From contig CAAFEX010000022.1 in the NCBI GenBank assembly GCA_900762015.1, forward strand, positions 1 through 31,628: a DNA stretch of 31,628 bases, read 5' to 3'. The translations under genes and the position numbers were made by a program. The stretch is from an uncultured Collinsella sp. GTDB taxonomy: Bacteria; Actinomycetota; Coriobacteriia; Coriobacteriales; Coriobacteriaceae. The notes beneath the pieces are model-generated. The model saw nothing but the letters and a program-made list of their open reading frames with translations, made no database searches and was not told the DNA's origin. Shown here piece after piece: positions 21,916 through 30,328 of the stretch. Numbering within the stretch: the stretch's first letter is position 1; every line of letters begins with the position of its first letter.

Positions 21916-22755
21916 ATGGGAGCCGTCCACGTTCGCACGCCTAAGAACTTTGTGCTCGAGGAGCGCCTGGAGCGCTACGCCGATGCGATTGAGACGAACC
22001 CCGAGGCCTATGCCGGAGAATGGCGCAAGGTCTGTGCCCCCGCAGGCAGCAGGCCTTTCGATCACCTTCACCTGGATCTTGGCTGTGGCAAGGGAACGTA
22101 CCTTGTAGAGCGCGCGGCCCACGAGCCAAACACCCTCTTTATCGGTATGGACCAGGAGCCCATCTGCATCGCCTATGCCGCGCAGAAAATCTGCGAGCAG
22201 GAGCTGTCCAACGCACTCGTCCTGCCCCGAGGCGCTGCATCGCTGCCGCGGCTGTTTGCCTCAGGCGAGCTCGATGCCATCACCATCAACTTTCCCACGC
22301 CGCAGCCCAAGGCCAAGTACGCCAAAAAACGACTCGTCCATGTCGACCATCTGATGCTCTACCGCCCGCTCTTTTCGGCCGGTGCCACCGTCATGTTGCG
22401 AACCGACAGCAAGCCATTGCGCGATTACGCCCTAGGACAGTTTGCCGCGGCAGGCTACGACACGCTTTGGGTAAGTGACGACGTCCGCCGCGACCATCCC
22501 GAGCATCCCGAGACCGAATATGAATGCCGCACGCGCGAGATAGGCGCCGCTGTATATGGTATTTGCGCCACACCCGGCGCGCAGCCCAGCGATGAACAGC
22601 TCGCGGCGGGCCGCGCGCAGGAGCAAAGCCTTGCCTGCTACCTGCCCGAAAACCTCGATGAGCTCACCTATGTACCTCTGGGCATGGAAGAGGCAGTCGA
22701 GAACTTTAGAAACCGCGCCCGCAAGGGCAAGAAGCGCTTACCGCAGGAGTCCTAG
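21916..22755 (+). CDS. trmB: TrmB-like tRNA (guanine-N7) methyltransferase, divergent active site
   Basis: The 279-residue protein follows the TrmB plan: an N-terminal RTPKNFVLEERL segment, SAM motif LDLGCGKGTYLVERA (about 53-67), FIGMDQEP, a helix, then NFPTPQPKAKYAKKRL (about 124-139), and ETEYE near residue 200. TrmB makes m7G46 in tRNA. Two points are odd. The usual D-P-W of the catalytic loop is replaced by T-P-Q, losing the conserved aspartate, and the protein is about 60 residues longer than most, with a C-terminal extension ending in a basic patch (RNRARKGKKRL). CAAGGAG precedes ATG 21916. Family membership is likely; standard activity is less certain. Confidence 0.8.
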   Translation: MGAVHVRTPKNFVLEERLERYADAIETNPEAYAGEWRKVCAPAGSRPFDHLHLDLGCGKGTYLVERAAHEPNTLFIGMDQEPICIAYAAQKICEQELSNALVLPRGAASLPRLFASGELDAITINFPTPQPKAKYAKKRLVHVDHLMLYRPLFSAGATVMLRTDSKPLRDYALGQFAAAGYDTLWVSDDVRRDHPEHPETEYECRTREIGAAVYGICATPGAQPSDEQLAAGRAQEQSLACYLPENLDELTYVPLGMEEAVENFRNRARKGKKRLPQES

Positions 22756-23065
22756 GGGCTTCTTATGGTCGCGGCGTCGGCAAACAAGCGCGAATAGGCG
22801 CCAACAAACGACCCTCAAGCCTAAATGAGTAGACTTTTTTGCAATAGCCAAGCACAACCCGCATAACGAAAACTAAAACCGCAGGTAGAGCCCTTGCACA
22901 AAAGCCATGTGCTCGCGATATTGCAAAAAGCCTACTCACTTAGCTGGCAACTGCACCAAACGGCTGGGCAGAACGCCCATTTCCTGCATTTTCTCGCGCG
23001 CTGGCACCCCGCGCCGCCGCTACGCCATAATAGTTGGCGGACAAACGCGAGAGAAAGCAAACCAC
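22756..23065. other. Intergenic region between trmB and the helicase gene
   Basis: These 310 bases hold no supported gene. A frame open from 22907 into the helicase reads a Cys/Arg-rich stretch without family resemblance. The region contains an inverted repeat described separately (22826-22938) whose A/T-rich arms contrast with the surrounding GC-rich DNA. The helicase promoter should lie here, but no convincing -35/-10 pair was found. Confidence 0.6.
22826..22938. repeat. Near-perfect 20/21-bp inverted repeat with 72-bp spacer
   Basis: TGAGTAGACTTTTTTGCAATA at 22826-22846 is matched in reverse complement at 22919-22938, with one substitution and one missing T in the run. The arms enclose 72 bases and are outward of nothing coding. 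The layout (short, palindromic, non-coding, about 113 bp) fits a MITE or an interspersed palindromic element, or a pair of sites for one regulator. Confidence 0.6.
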
Positions 23066-25747
23066 ATGGCACAGACCACGACAGATATTTCCGCCAGCAC
23101 CGTCTCCGGCGCCGGGGCCGCCAGCTCATTCTCGGGCGGCACGGGAACCGAAGCCGAGTTTGGCTCGCTCGGCGCGCTCTCCCCCACCTGGTGGGAGCCC
23201 GAGGACGGCAGCGAGCCCGAACCATGGCTCACGCCCGATCAAGCCTTCGAACGCTTCTTTGAATGGACGAGCGATCGCGGCATTGAACTGTGGGATCATC
23301 AAGAAGAGGCCCTCATGGACCTGGCAGCCGGCGATCACGTCATTTTAGGCACACCGACCGGATCGGGTAAATCGCTCGTCGCGCTGGGCATGCTCTTTAT
23401 GGGCATGGCACAGGGCAAACGCTGTTATTACACGGCCCCCATCAAGGCCCTGGTCAGCGAAAAGTTCTTCGACCTGGTGCAGGTGCTCGGTCGCGATAAC
23501 GTCGGCATGATCACCGGCGACACGCATATCAACACCAAGGCACCCGTCATCTGCTGCACGGCCGAAATCCTTGCCAACGATGCGCTCCGCGAGGGCGAGG
23601 ACGCCGACGTGGGCTGCGTGGCCATGGACGAGTTTCACTACTTTGCCGACCCCGACCGCGGCTGGGCCTGGCAGGTGCCGCTGCTCACCCTGCCCCACAC
23701 GCAGTTTATGCTCATGAGCGCCACACTCGGCGATGTCACTGCCATCGCCGCTTCACTCGAGGAACACACCGGCGCTGCTTGCGACTTGGTTGTCGACGCC
23801 CCACGCCCCGTGCCGCTGAGCTACGACTACGTGACGACCTCGCTCGAGGGCACCGTCGAGCTCGCGATGCGTCGCGGCGAGGCCCCGCTCTATATCGTGC
23901 ACTTTAGCCAGGATGCCGCACTTGCGACGGCACAATCCCTCGCCAACTTTGGCATTGCCAGCAAGGAGCAGCGCGAAGCTATTAAGGAAGCCGCCAAAGG
24001 CACGAGCTTCTCCACGGCTTTTGGCAAGATCCTCAAACGTTTGCTTGGCTGCGGCGTCGGTGTGCACCACGCCGGTATGCTGCCGCGCTATCGCCTGCTG
24101 GTCGAGCGCTTGGCACAGCAGGGCCTGCTGCCCGTCATTTGCGGCACCGACACACTCGGCGTCGGCATCAACGTGCCCATCCACACCGTGGTCCTCACCG
24201 CGCTCACCAAGTTCGACGGCTACAAGATGCGTCGCCTGCGCGCCCGCGAGTTCCATCAGATCGCTGGTCGCGCCGGTCGCTCGGGCTTTGACACCGAGGG
24301 TATGGTCATCGCCGAGGCCCCGGAGCACGAGATCGAGAACGCCAAGCTCATGGCCAAGGCGGGCGACGAACCCAAGAAGCTCCGCAAGATTAAAAAGAAG
24401 AAGGCCCCCGAGGGCTTTGTCACCTGGAACAAGCAGACCTTTGAGCGCCTGATTGAGACTCAGCCCGAGACGCTCAAGCCGCGACTTCGCATCACACACT
24501 CCATGGTGATTAGCGTGGTCGAGCAGGGCGGCGACGCTCGCGCCCGCGTGCACGACCTCATCGAGACAAGCCTGCAAACGCTCGAGGAAAAGGCAAAACT
24601 CGAGGTTCGTGCCGACGAGATCTTCGCCACGCTCATCGACTCCGGCGTCGTCGTGCGCACCGAGGTGCCGCCCGCACCCGACGCTCCGGCTGACGCCGCG
24701 CCGGACATCGACTACGCGCTGACGGTCGACCTGCCCGAGGACTTTGCGCTCGACCAGCCGCTCTCGCCGTTTTTGCTTGCCGCGCTGGAGCTACTCGACC
24801 CCGAGAGTGAGACCTATACCATGGACCTCATCTCGATGGTCGAGGCTACGCTCGAGGACCCCAAGCAGGTATTGCGCGCACAGGAGCGCGCTGCACGCGA
24901 TCGCGCGATGGCCGAAATGAAGGCTGACGGCGTCGAATATGAGGAACGCCTGGAGCGCATCCAGGATGTCACCTACGAAAAGCCGCTCGAGGACTTGCTC
25001 GATGCCGCCTTCGACAAGTACTGCCAGGAAGTACCCTGGGCCAACGACTACCAGCTCTCGCCCAAGAGCGTCCTGCGCGACATGCTGGAAAGCGCGAGCG
25101 ATTTTAAGGGTTACATTCAAAAGCTCGGCATCGCCCGCTCCGAGGGCATTCTGCTGCGCTACCTAGCCGAGGCCTACCGTTCCCTCGATCGCACCGTACC
25201 CATTGAGAAGCGCGATGAGCGCTTGCGCGACATTATCTCGTGGCTGGGCTTTGTGGTGCGCTCGGTGGACTCGAGCCTGGTGGACGAGTGGGAGAACGCC
25301 GGCAACCCGGCAGCCCTCGACGCCGCACCGCCGCAGGGCATCGACGAAGTCGTGACAGACCGCCGTGGCTGCACCCTGCTGGTGCGCAACGCGCTCTTCC
25401 GCCGCGTGACCCTTGCCGCCCGCGAGCATGTTCGCGACCTGGGCGAGCTCGACGACGACTGGGGCATGAGCGAGATCCGCTGGCAAAAAGCACTCGACGC
25501 TTACCACGAGCAGCACGAGGAAATCCTCACCGACGGAGATGCCCGCAGCGCCGCGATGTTTTCCATTGACGAGTCCGACGAGAAGACCGCGCACGTATGG
25601 CACGTGCACCAGATCTTTGCCGACGAGGATGGCGACCACGATTTTGGCATCATGGGCGATGTCGATCTGGACGCCACGCAAGACGGTGGCGAGGTCATCT
25701 TCAAAAACTACCGCGTCGGCTTTATCGAAGACCTGCTCGAGGACTAG
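23066..25747 (+). CDS. Ski2/HelY-like DEAD/DEAH-box RNA helicase
   Basis: This 893-residue superfamily 2 helicase has motif I GTPTGSGKS (about 95-103), motif Ib YYTAPIKALVSEKF, a DEFH-type motif II (about 188-191), LMSATLGD, and in domain 2 HHAGMLPRYRLLVERLAQ, GTDTLGVGINVP and QIAGRAGRSGFD. The last set is specific to Ski2/Mtr4/HelY helicases, which unwind RNA in processing and decay. A long helical C-terminal region (about 430-893) follows. Actinobacterial HelY is the closest family I can name. The start is set at ATG 23066 with a weak GAGAAAG upstream; the open frame extends to 22907 with unlikely composition. A terminator follows the stop. Confidence 0.87.
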   Translation: MAQTTTDISASTVSGAGAASSFSGGTGTEAEFGSLGALSPTWWEPEDGSEPEPWLTPDQAFERFFEWTSDRGIELWDHQEEALMDLAAGDHVILGTPTGSGKSLVALGMLFMGMAQGKRCYYTAPIKALVSEKFFDLVQVLGRDNVGMITGDTHINTKAPVICCTAEILANDALREGEDADVGCVAMDEFHYFADPDRGWAWQVPLLTLPHTQFMLMSATLGDVTAIAASLEEHTGAACDLVVDAPRPVPLSYDYVTTSLEGTVELAMRRGEAPLYIVHFSQDAALATAQSLANFGIASKEQREAIKEAAKGTSFSTAFGKILKRLLGCGVGVHHAGMLPRYRLLVERLAQQGLLPVICGTDTLGVGINVPIHTVVLTALTKFDGYKMRRLRAREFHQIAGRAGRSGFDTEGMVIAEAPEHEIENAKLMAKAGDEPKKLRKIKKKKAPEGFVTWNKQTFERLIETQPETLKPRLRITHSMVISVVEQGGDARARVHDLIETSLQTLEEKAKLEVRADEIFATLIDSGVVVRTEVPPAPDAPADAAPDIDYALTVDLPEDFALDQPLSPFLLAALELLDPESETYTMDLISMVEATLEDPKQVLRAQERAARDRAMAEMKADGVEYEERLERIQDVTYEKPLEDLLDAAFDKYCQEVPWANDYQLSPKSVLRDMLESASDFKGYIQKLGIARSEGILLRYLAEAYRSLDRTVPIEKRDERLRDIISWLGFVVRSVDSSLVDEWENAGNPAALDAAPPQGIDEVVTDRRGCTLLVRNALFRRVTLAAREHVRDLGELDDDWGMSEIRWQKALDAYHEQHEEILTDGDARSAAMFSIDESDEKTAHVWHVHQIFADEDGDHDFGIMGDVDLDATQDGGEVIFKNYRVGFIEDLLED

Positions 25748-25770
25748 CCGCACATACTGGAACAAAACGA

Positions 25771-25809
25771 AGCGGGGCCGCTGGCAATATCGCCAGCGGC
25801 CCCGCTTTT
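25771..25809. terminator. Strong bidirectional terminator between convergent genes
   Basis: A perfect 15-bp GC-rich stem (25771-25785 with 25792-25806) closes the loop AATATC and is followed on the plus strand by TTT. On the minus strand it is followed by TCGTTTTG. It sits 23 bases after the helicase stop and 18 bases past the DUF2130 stop, so it should serve both. Confidence 0.85.
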
Positions 25810-25826
25810 GCACTATACGCTATGCC

Positions 25827-27584
25827 CTACTCGGCATCCTCGACCTCATACGAATCCGCCTCGGCGGGCTCATCGTTTGTCTCTGGCGCAGTCCCGCGTG
25901 CCTCGTCAAACGCCGCTTTCATGGTCTTGTTGCCCCACGTGAGCTTGCGAATGGTAAGATCGTCGGCTTTCTTGTTGGCTAGGCGCAGATTGTTCTCGGA
26001 GGACAGCAACGCCTCCTTGGTTTTCTGCAGATGGCTAATCGTCTTGTCGATCTCATCGATTGCCGTTTGGAACTTGCGGCTCGCAATCTCGTAGTTGCGG
26101 CCGAAATCGTTCTTGAACTTCTCCATCTTGGCTTCGAAGTTCGTAACGTCGATATTCTGCTGTTTGTACTCCGCCAGCTCCTGCTTATAGCGAAGCGAAC
26201 CCATGGCGGCGTTGCGAAGAAGCGTAATCATGGGAATAAAGAACTGTGGGCGAATCACGTACATCTTCTCGTAGCGATAGCTCACGTCCACGATGCCGGC
26301 GTTGTAAAGCTCGCTCTCGGGTTCGAGCAACGTGCAGAGCACCGCGTACTCACAGCCTTTCTGGCGACGATCGTGATCGAGTTTCTTAAAGAAGTCCTCG
26401 TTTTTATGTTTGGTCGCGGTCTCGTCGTTCTCGTTTTTCATCTCGAACATAATCGAAATGACCTCGTTACCGCTTGCGTCGCACTCGCGGAAGATAAAGT
26501 CGCCCTTGGTGCCCTCGGACGCATCGTTATCCTTCTCGAAGTACGCGTTGGGAAATGCCGTCATGCGCAGACGGTTAAACTCGGTCTCGCAGTGCTGCTC
26601 GAGCGATTCGCCCACCATCTTGGTGGACAGGCGGACCTTCATGTCCTTAAGGCGCTCAATCTCTTCATCCTTGTAGCGAATCAGGTCATCGCTCGCGCGC
26701 TTGGCTTGCGCAAGCTCGAGCTCATGTGCCGCCTTGGCTTGCTTCTCGCGAGAATCGCGCACCGCCAGCTCGCTCGTCAGCTTGGCACGCGCCTCATCGC
26801 GCTCTCGCTCCGCCGCGGCGACCGCCTCTGACAGGTTCATTTTTGCCATCAGTTCCTGCTCGCGCAGCTGGGCACGCAGGCCCTCGGCCTCTTGCTCGGA
26901 CTGAGCCTTTGCGGCGGAAAACTTCTCTTGCACCTTCGCGCGATAGTCAGTAAGCGCGCGCTCGGCCTCGCTGCGAGCGGCATCGAGCTCACGCTGCGAC
27001 TCTGCCGCGGCAGCGGCAAGCGCCATCTCCTGGGCCTTGTCCGCCGCGGCGAGCTTGGCCTGCAGCTCGGCAATCTGAGCATCACGTGCAGCTAAATCGT
27101 TTTGAGCAGCATTACGTGCCGCCGCCTCGGCAAGCCTGGCTTCATCATCTTTGCGCCCCAACTGCGCACGCAGGTTGTCGATCTCGCGCTGCAGCTCGGC
27201 ATTCTCCTTTTGAGCATCGGCGCGGGCCTCAACCGCCGCACGCTGGCTTGCACTCTCGCGCTCTGTGGCAGCGCCCTCGAGCTTGGCGCGCAGCTCGGCA
27301 AGCTCAGCATCGCGCTTGGCAATCTCTTGTGCCAGCTTCTGCTCCGCAGTGTTCTTCTGCTCGGCAAGCTGAGCGTTGCGCTGAGACTCTACCTTTTGCA
27401 AGGCGGCCGACGAACGCGAGCGCTCAAGCTCCAGCGCCTGCTCGCCCTCGCGCTGGACCGCCCTCACGCGTTCATCCAGATCGCGCGAAAACTCGGCATC
27501 GCGTACTTGCTTGACGATATCCGCATAGCCGGACGCATCGACCTTAAAAACTTCGCCGCAATGCGGGCACTTAATCTCGTTCAT
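25827..27584 (-). CDS. DUF2130 protein: zinc-finger, long coiled coil and restriction-fold-like domain
   Basis: The 585-residue protein begins with a CPHCG knuckle (residues 6-10), probably half of a zinc site. A very long charged coiled coil (about 40-330, rich in A, E, Q, R, K) follows, then the DUF2130 core (about 335-480). The core contains GTKGDFIFRE and IMFEMKNENDETATKHKNEDFFKKLDHDRRQKGCEYAVLCTLLEPE. The D...E-x-K spacing is that of PD-(D/E)xK nucleases. The C-terminal tail is helical and acidic. DUF2130 proteins are widespread, sometimes plasmid- or phage-borne, and their function is unproven. It is transcribed toward the helicase, with a shared terminator. Confidence 0.85.
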   Translation of the reverse strand: MNEIKCPHCGEVFKVDASGYADIVKQVRDAEFSRDLDERVRAVQREGEQALELERSRSSAALQKVESQRNAQLAEQKNTAEQKLAQEIAKRDAELAELRAKLEGAATERESASQRAAVEARADAQKENAELQREIDNLRAQLGRKDDEARLAEAAARNAAQNDLAARDAQIAELQAKLAAADKAQEMALAAAAAESQRELDAARSEAERALTDYRAKVQEKFSAAKAQSEQEAEGLRAQLREQELMAKMNLSEAVAAAERERDEARAKLTSELAVRDSREKQAKAAHELELAQAKRASDDLIRYKDEEIERLKDMKVRLSTKMVGESLEQHCETEFNRLRMTAFPNAYFEKDNDASEGTKGDFIFRECDASGNEVISIMFEMKNENDETATKHKNEDFFKKLDHDRRQKGCEYAVLCTLLEPESELYNAGIVDVSYRYEKMYVIRPQFFIPMITLLRNAAMGSLRYKQELAEYKQQNIDVTNFEAKMEKFKNDFGRNYEIASRKFQTAIDEIDKTISHLQKTKEALLSSENNLRLANKKADDLTIRKLTWGNKTMKAAFDEARGTAPETNDEPAEADSYEVEDAE

Positions 27585-27642
27585 AGCAGCTCCTCGATGG
27601 ACGCAAATTTCGACCGCCTACACTCTACCGCGCCGCACGGAC

Positions 27643-27681
27643 AAAAAAGGCGCCTGTCCCCTTTATGGTGGCTCTGGCGCC
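27643..27681 (-). terminator. Terminator after the metallophosphoesterase gene
   Basis: On the minus strand GGCGCC (27676-27681) pairs with GGCGCC (27649-27654) and is followed by six T residues (A27643-A27648 on the plus strand). The 21-base loop contains AAAGGGGACAG, similar to the loop of the hairpin at 13563-13601. The short six-pair stem makes it moderate. Confidence 0.5.
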
Positions 27682-28227
27682 CTATAACCCAAAGAAGCTA
27701 AGAATCTGATCACGGCTTACGGGCTTGTACTCGTTGGCATCGAGACCGACATCGTAGCGAAAGATAGGGCGCTCGCGATCGCGATTGCGCGCGTTGGTGC
27801 GGTCTCCCCTGCTGTGGATATGCCCGTGCAGCATGATGGCGCCACGCGCCTTGCCGTTCCAGCTGAGCATGGGGTAATGGCTCAAAACCAGGCGATGGCC
27901 CTTGGCATAGCCGGGAGCAATCTCCAGGTAATCGCGCACGTCTTCCCAAATCTGCGGTACGTCGGGATCTTCCCAGTCGCCGTCATGGTTGCCACGGATG
28001 AGCGTCACATTCTGGCATTCGATGCGCTCGCGCAGGCGCACCGCCTCCGCCAGGGGCAAACGATAGGTAAAGTCTCCCAAGATATAGAGGCGGTCGTCCA
28101 CAGCCACGCACTCATTGATGGCATCGATGACCTTGCGATTCATCTCCTCGACCGAGTCAAACGGCCGGTCCATGTCGTGCAAGATATTCGTATCGCCCAG
28201 GTGCAGATCGGCGGTAAACCACATCAT
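27682..28227 (-). CDS. Calcineurin-like metallophosphoesterase
   Basis: This 181-residue enzyme carries all metallophosphoesterase motifs: DLHLGD (7-12), LGDFT (50-54), GNHDGDW (79-85), LSHYP (114-118) and GHIHS (134-138). These residues bind two metal ions and hydrolyse phosphomono- or diesters. Its small size and the order DxHxGD...GDF...GNHD fit the family of bacterial phosphodiesterases similar to YfcE or YmdB-like proteins, but the substrate is not clear. GAGGGC lies upstream of two adjacent ATG codons at 28227 and 28224. It sits upstream of DUF2130 in the same direction and is followed by its own terminator. Confidence 0.87.
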   Translation of the reverse strand: MMWFTADLHLGDTNILHDMDRPFDSVEEMNRKVIDAINECVAVDDRLYILGDFTYRLPLAEAVRLRERIECQNVTLIRGNHDGDWEDPDVPQIWEDVRDYLEIAPGYAKGHRLVLSHYPMLSWNGKARGAIMLHGHIHSRGDRTNARNRDRERPIFRYDVGLDANEYKPVSRDQILSFFGL

Positions 28228-28293
28228 CGTCTATGCCCTCATTTCGCAACGTGTCTAACACGTGCCTAGTATACAGACGCTTTGGCGCGTCGG

Positions 28294-28473
28294 TTAGCCA
28301 AAGAGCCCGCCGAACAGACCTCGGCGGCGTTTGTTTTTCTTTTTCGACGCGTCACCCTGGGCGTTCTTGTCCTGCCGCTTCTTACGATCCTGCTCCAGCT
28401 CATCATCGTCGAGCAGCATATCCCACTCAAACGGATCATCTGTCAAATCGAACAGGTCATCGTCATCAAACAT
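28294..28473 (-). CDS. Small charged protein of unknown function, 59 residues
   Basis: This small gene has a clear ribosome site (AAGGGGGG five bases before ATG 28473). The protein is split by charge: residues 1-30 are very acidic (MFDDDDLFDLTDDPFEWDML then LDDDELEQD), residues 31-51 very basic (RKKRQDK, SKKKNKRRR), and the end is GLFGGLFG. It has no Cys and no membrane segment. I do not recognise a family. A bipolar, probably unstructured peptide of this sort could bind nucleic acid or a partner protein through either end. It lies between the HIRAN and phosphoesterase genes on the same strand, 18 bases past the HIRAN stop. Confidence 0.7.
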   Translation of the reverse strand: MFDDDDLFDLTDDPFEWDMLLDDDELEQDRKKRQDKNAQGDASKKKNKRRRGLFGGLFG

Positions 28474-28491
28474 GGCAGCCCCCCTTACCGA

Positions 28492-28818
28492 CTAGCGGGC
28501 ATCCACCACATAGAGGCCAACGCGCACCTGGTGCCACGGGCTACGCTCGGGGGCAACCTGCTGCACGCGCGCCTCAAATACGTCCTCGTGGCCGTAATAC
28601 ATCATCAAGGACAGCGGGCCGACCTCGTTTCCCGGAACATAACCGAGCTTGGTGTTGCCGTAGTAGATCGCAACTGCCTCGGGGTCATGGGGATTATCGC
28701 GCTCGGCACACAGCGTCAGTTTATCGCCCGCTTTAAGATCGCCTAGGACCAAAGCGCCATCGGCATACTGAAATCCTGCAATGTGAAATGACAGAAGAAC
28801 ACGTGAAGGCTCGTACAT
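28492..28818 (-). CDS. Stand-alone HIRAN domain protein
   Basis: The 108-residue protein is almost entirely one HIRAN domain: LLSFHIAGFQYADGALVLGDLKAGD, then LCAERDNPHDPEAVAIYYGNTKLGYVPGNEV. In eukaryotic HLTF the HIRAN domain binds the 3-prime end of single-stranded DNA at forks; bacterial stand-alone forms are poorly known but are often beside nucleases and helicases. Here it lies with a small charged protein, a metallophosphoesterase and a nuclease-like DUF2130 protein on one strand. GGGGAG precedes ATG 28818. The next gene upstream ends about 120 bases away. Confidence 0.85.
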   Translation of the reverse strand: MYEPSRVLLSFHIAGFQYADGALVLGDLKAGDKLTLCAERDNPHDPEAVAIYYGNTKLGYVPGNEVGPLSLMMYYGHEDVFEARVQQVAPERSPWHQVRVGLYVVDAR

Positions 28819-28940
28819 AGCAACTCCCCTAACGGCCAGATAAACCGGCGCTTAACCTTATTGAGAAGTCTACGAACTCGTGCGGACACAAATTCATCCT
28901 GCCTGCGCCTTTCGACCGTTTGTCGCTACGCCATCTGATT

Positions 28941-30320
28941 CTAATGCACAAACATGCGCACGAATTTGTGCTTCCAGCTTGCGTAGGGCGCATACCGAAA
29001 CGGCACGTCCAGCCAGGTTGCCTTGTTCACGATGCTCTTCTTGTGGCTAAACGTATCGAAGCTCTCACGTCCATGGTACTGTCCCATACCGCTCGCCCCC
29101 ATGCCGCCAAAGCCCATATGGCTCGTGGCCAAATGCATAATGGTGTCATTAACACAGCCACCACCAAAGGGCACGTAACGCACAAAGCGCTGCTGAACCG
29201 CACGGTCCTGGCTAAAGATATACAGGGCCAGCGGCGTCGGACGATCCGTAATAAACGTCTCGGCCTCGTCTAGGCTCTCAAACGTCAGCACCGGCAAGAT
29301 GGGACCGAAAATCTCCTCCTGCATCACGGCGTCATCGGGGGTCACGCCGTCCAAAATCGTCGGCTCGATCTTGAGCGACGTCTCGCGCGCGGTACCTCCA
29401 AGCACGACCTTATCGGGGTCGATCAGCCCGCGCGCACGCGCAAAATGCTTGGCGTTGACGATATGCCCGTAGTCCTCGTTATCGAGCGGATGCTCGCCAA
29501 ACATACGGCGGGCCTCCTCCTTGATAAGGTCCAGCAGCTCGTCGTGCACGCGCGCATCGGCCAACAGGTAGTCGGGCGCCACGCAGGTCTGCCCCACGTT
29601 GAGCCACTTACCAAAGGCGATACGGCGTGCTGCCACCTTCAAGTTTGCCGTCGCATCCACGATGCAGGGGCTCTTTCCGCCCAGCTCAAGCGTCACGGGC
29701 GTAAGGTTTTTACTTGCGCGCTCCATGACAAGCTTGCCGACCGGAACGCTACCGGTAAAGAAGATCTTGTCCCAGCACTCGTCGAGCAGCGCTTCGTTCT
29801 CGGCGCGCCCGCCCTCGACAACCGTCACCAGGCGCGGATCAAATGCCTCTTCACAGATTTGCTTGAGCACCGCGCTCGATGCCGGAGCATAGGCACTCGG
29901 CTTGATGACCACAGTATTGCCCGCGGCAAGGGCGCCGGCGAGCGGCTCGAGTGTTAGCAAAAACGGGTAGTTCCACGGAGCCATGATGAGCGTGACACCA
30001 TAGGGCACGGCTTGCGTTTTGCACACGCTCACGGCATTGGCAAGGTCACACGGACGCAGGCGCGGACGACTCCATCGAGCCACATGCGCAATCTGATGAC
30101 GAATCTCGGAAAGCGACGTGCCGATCTCGCACATATACGCCTCGTCATGCGACTTTCCCAAATCGGTCTTGAGCGCATGGGCAATATCGGCCTCGTGGGC
30201 CCGCACCGCATCGCGTAAACCCACGAGCGCACGACGTCGAGCATCGACATCAAACGTGGCGTGCGTCTTAAAGTAGGCGCGCTGGTCGCCGATGATGCGC
30301 GCAATTTCCTCGGTGTTCAT
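28941..30320 (-). CDS. NAD(P)-dependent aldehyde dehydrogenase
   Basis: The 459-residue protein is a class 3-type aldehyde dehydrogenase. Visible are the cofactor segment IMAPWNYPFLLTLEPLAGAL and VVIKPSAYAP (111-146), FFTGS (187-191), the general base E212 in LELGGKSP, the catalytic cysteine C246 in VGQTCVAPDY, and EEIFGPILPVL. Such enzymes oxidise medium or long fatty and aromatic aldehydes. The gene follows the iron alcohol dehydrogenase by eight bases, with a GGAGGG ribosome site in the gap, so the two are co-transcribed. Together they interconvert an alcohol, its aldehyde and the acid. The physiological substrate is unknown. Confidence 0.9.
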   Translation of the reverse strand: MNTEEIARIIGDQRAYFKTHATFDVDARRRALVGLRDAVRAHEADIAHALKTDLGKSHDEAYMCEIGTSLSEIRHQIAHVARWSRPRLRPCDLANAVSVCKTQAVPYGVTLIMAPWNYPFLLTLEPLAGALAAGNTVVIKPSAYAPASSAVLKQICEEAFDPRLVTVVEGGRAENEALLDECWDKIFFTGSVPVGKLVMERASKNLTPVTLELGGKSPCIVDATANLKVAARRIAFGKWLNVGQTCVAPDYLLADARVHDELLDLIKEEARRMFGEHPLDNEDYGHIVNAKHFARARGLIDPDKVVLGGTARETSLKIEPTILDGVTPDDAVMQEEIFGPILPVLTFESLDEAETFITDRPTPLALYIFSQDRAVQQRFVRYVPFGGGCVNDTIMHLATSHMGFGGMGASGMGQYHGRESFDTFSHKKSIVNKATWLDVPFRYAPYASWKHKFVRMFVH

Positions 30321-30328
30321 GGACCCTC

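Noticed and set aside
22907..23065. A 53-residue N-terminal extension of the helicase.
   Set aside because: The stretch is Cys/Arg/Thr-rich, overlaps an inverted repeat and lacks a ribosome site; ATG 23066 gives a typical protein start.
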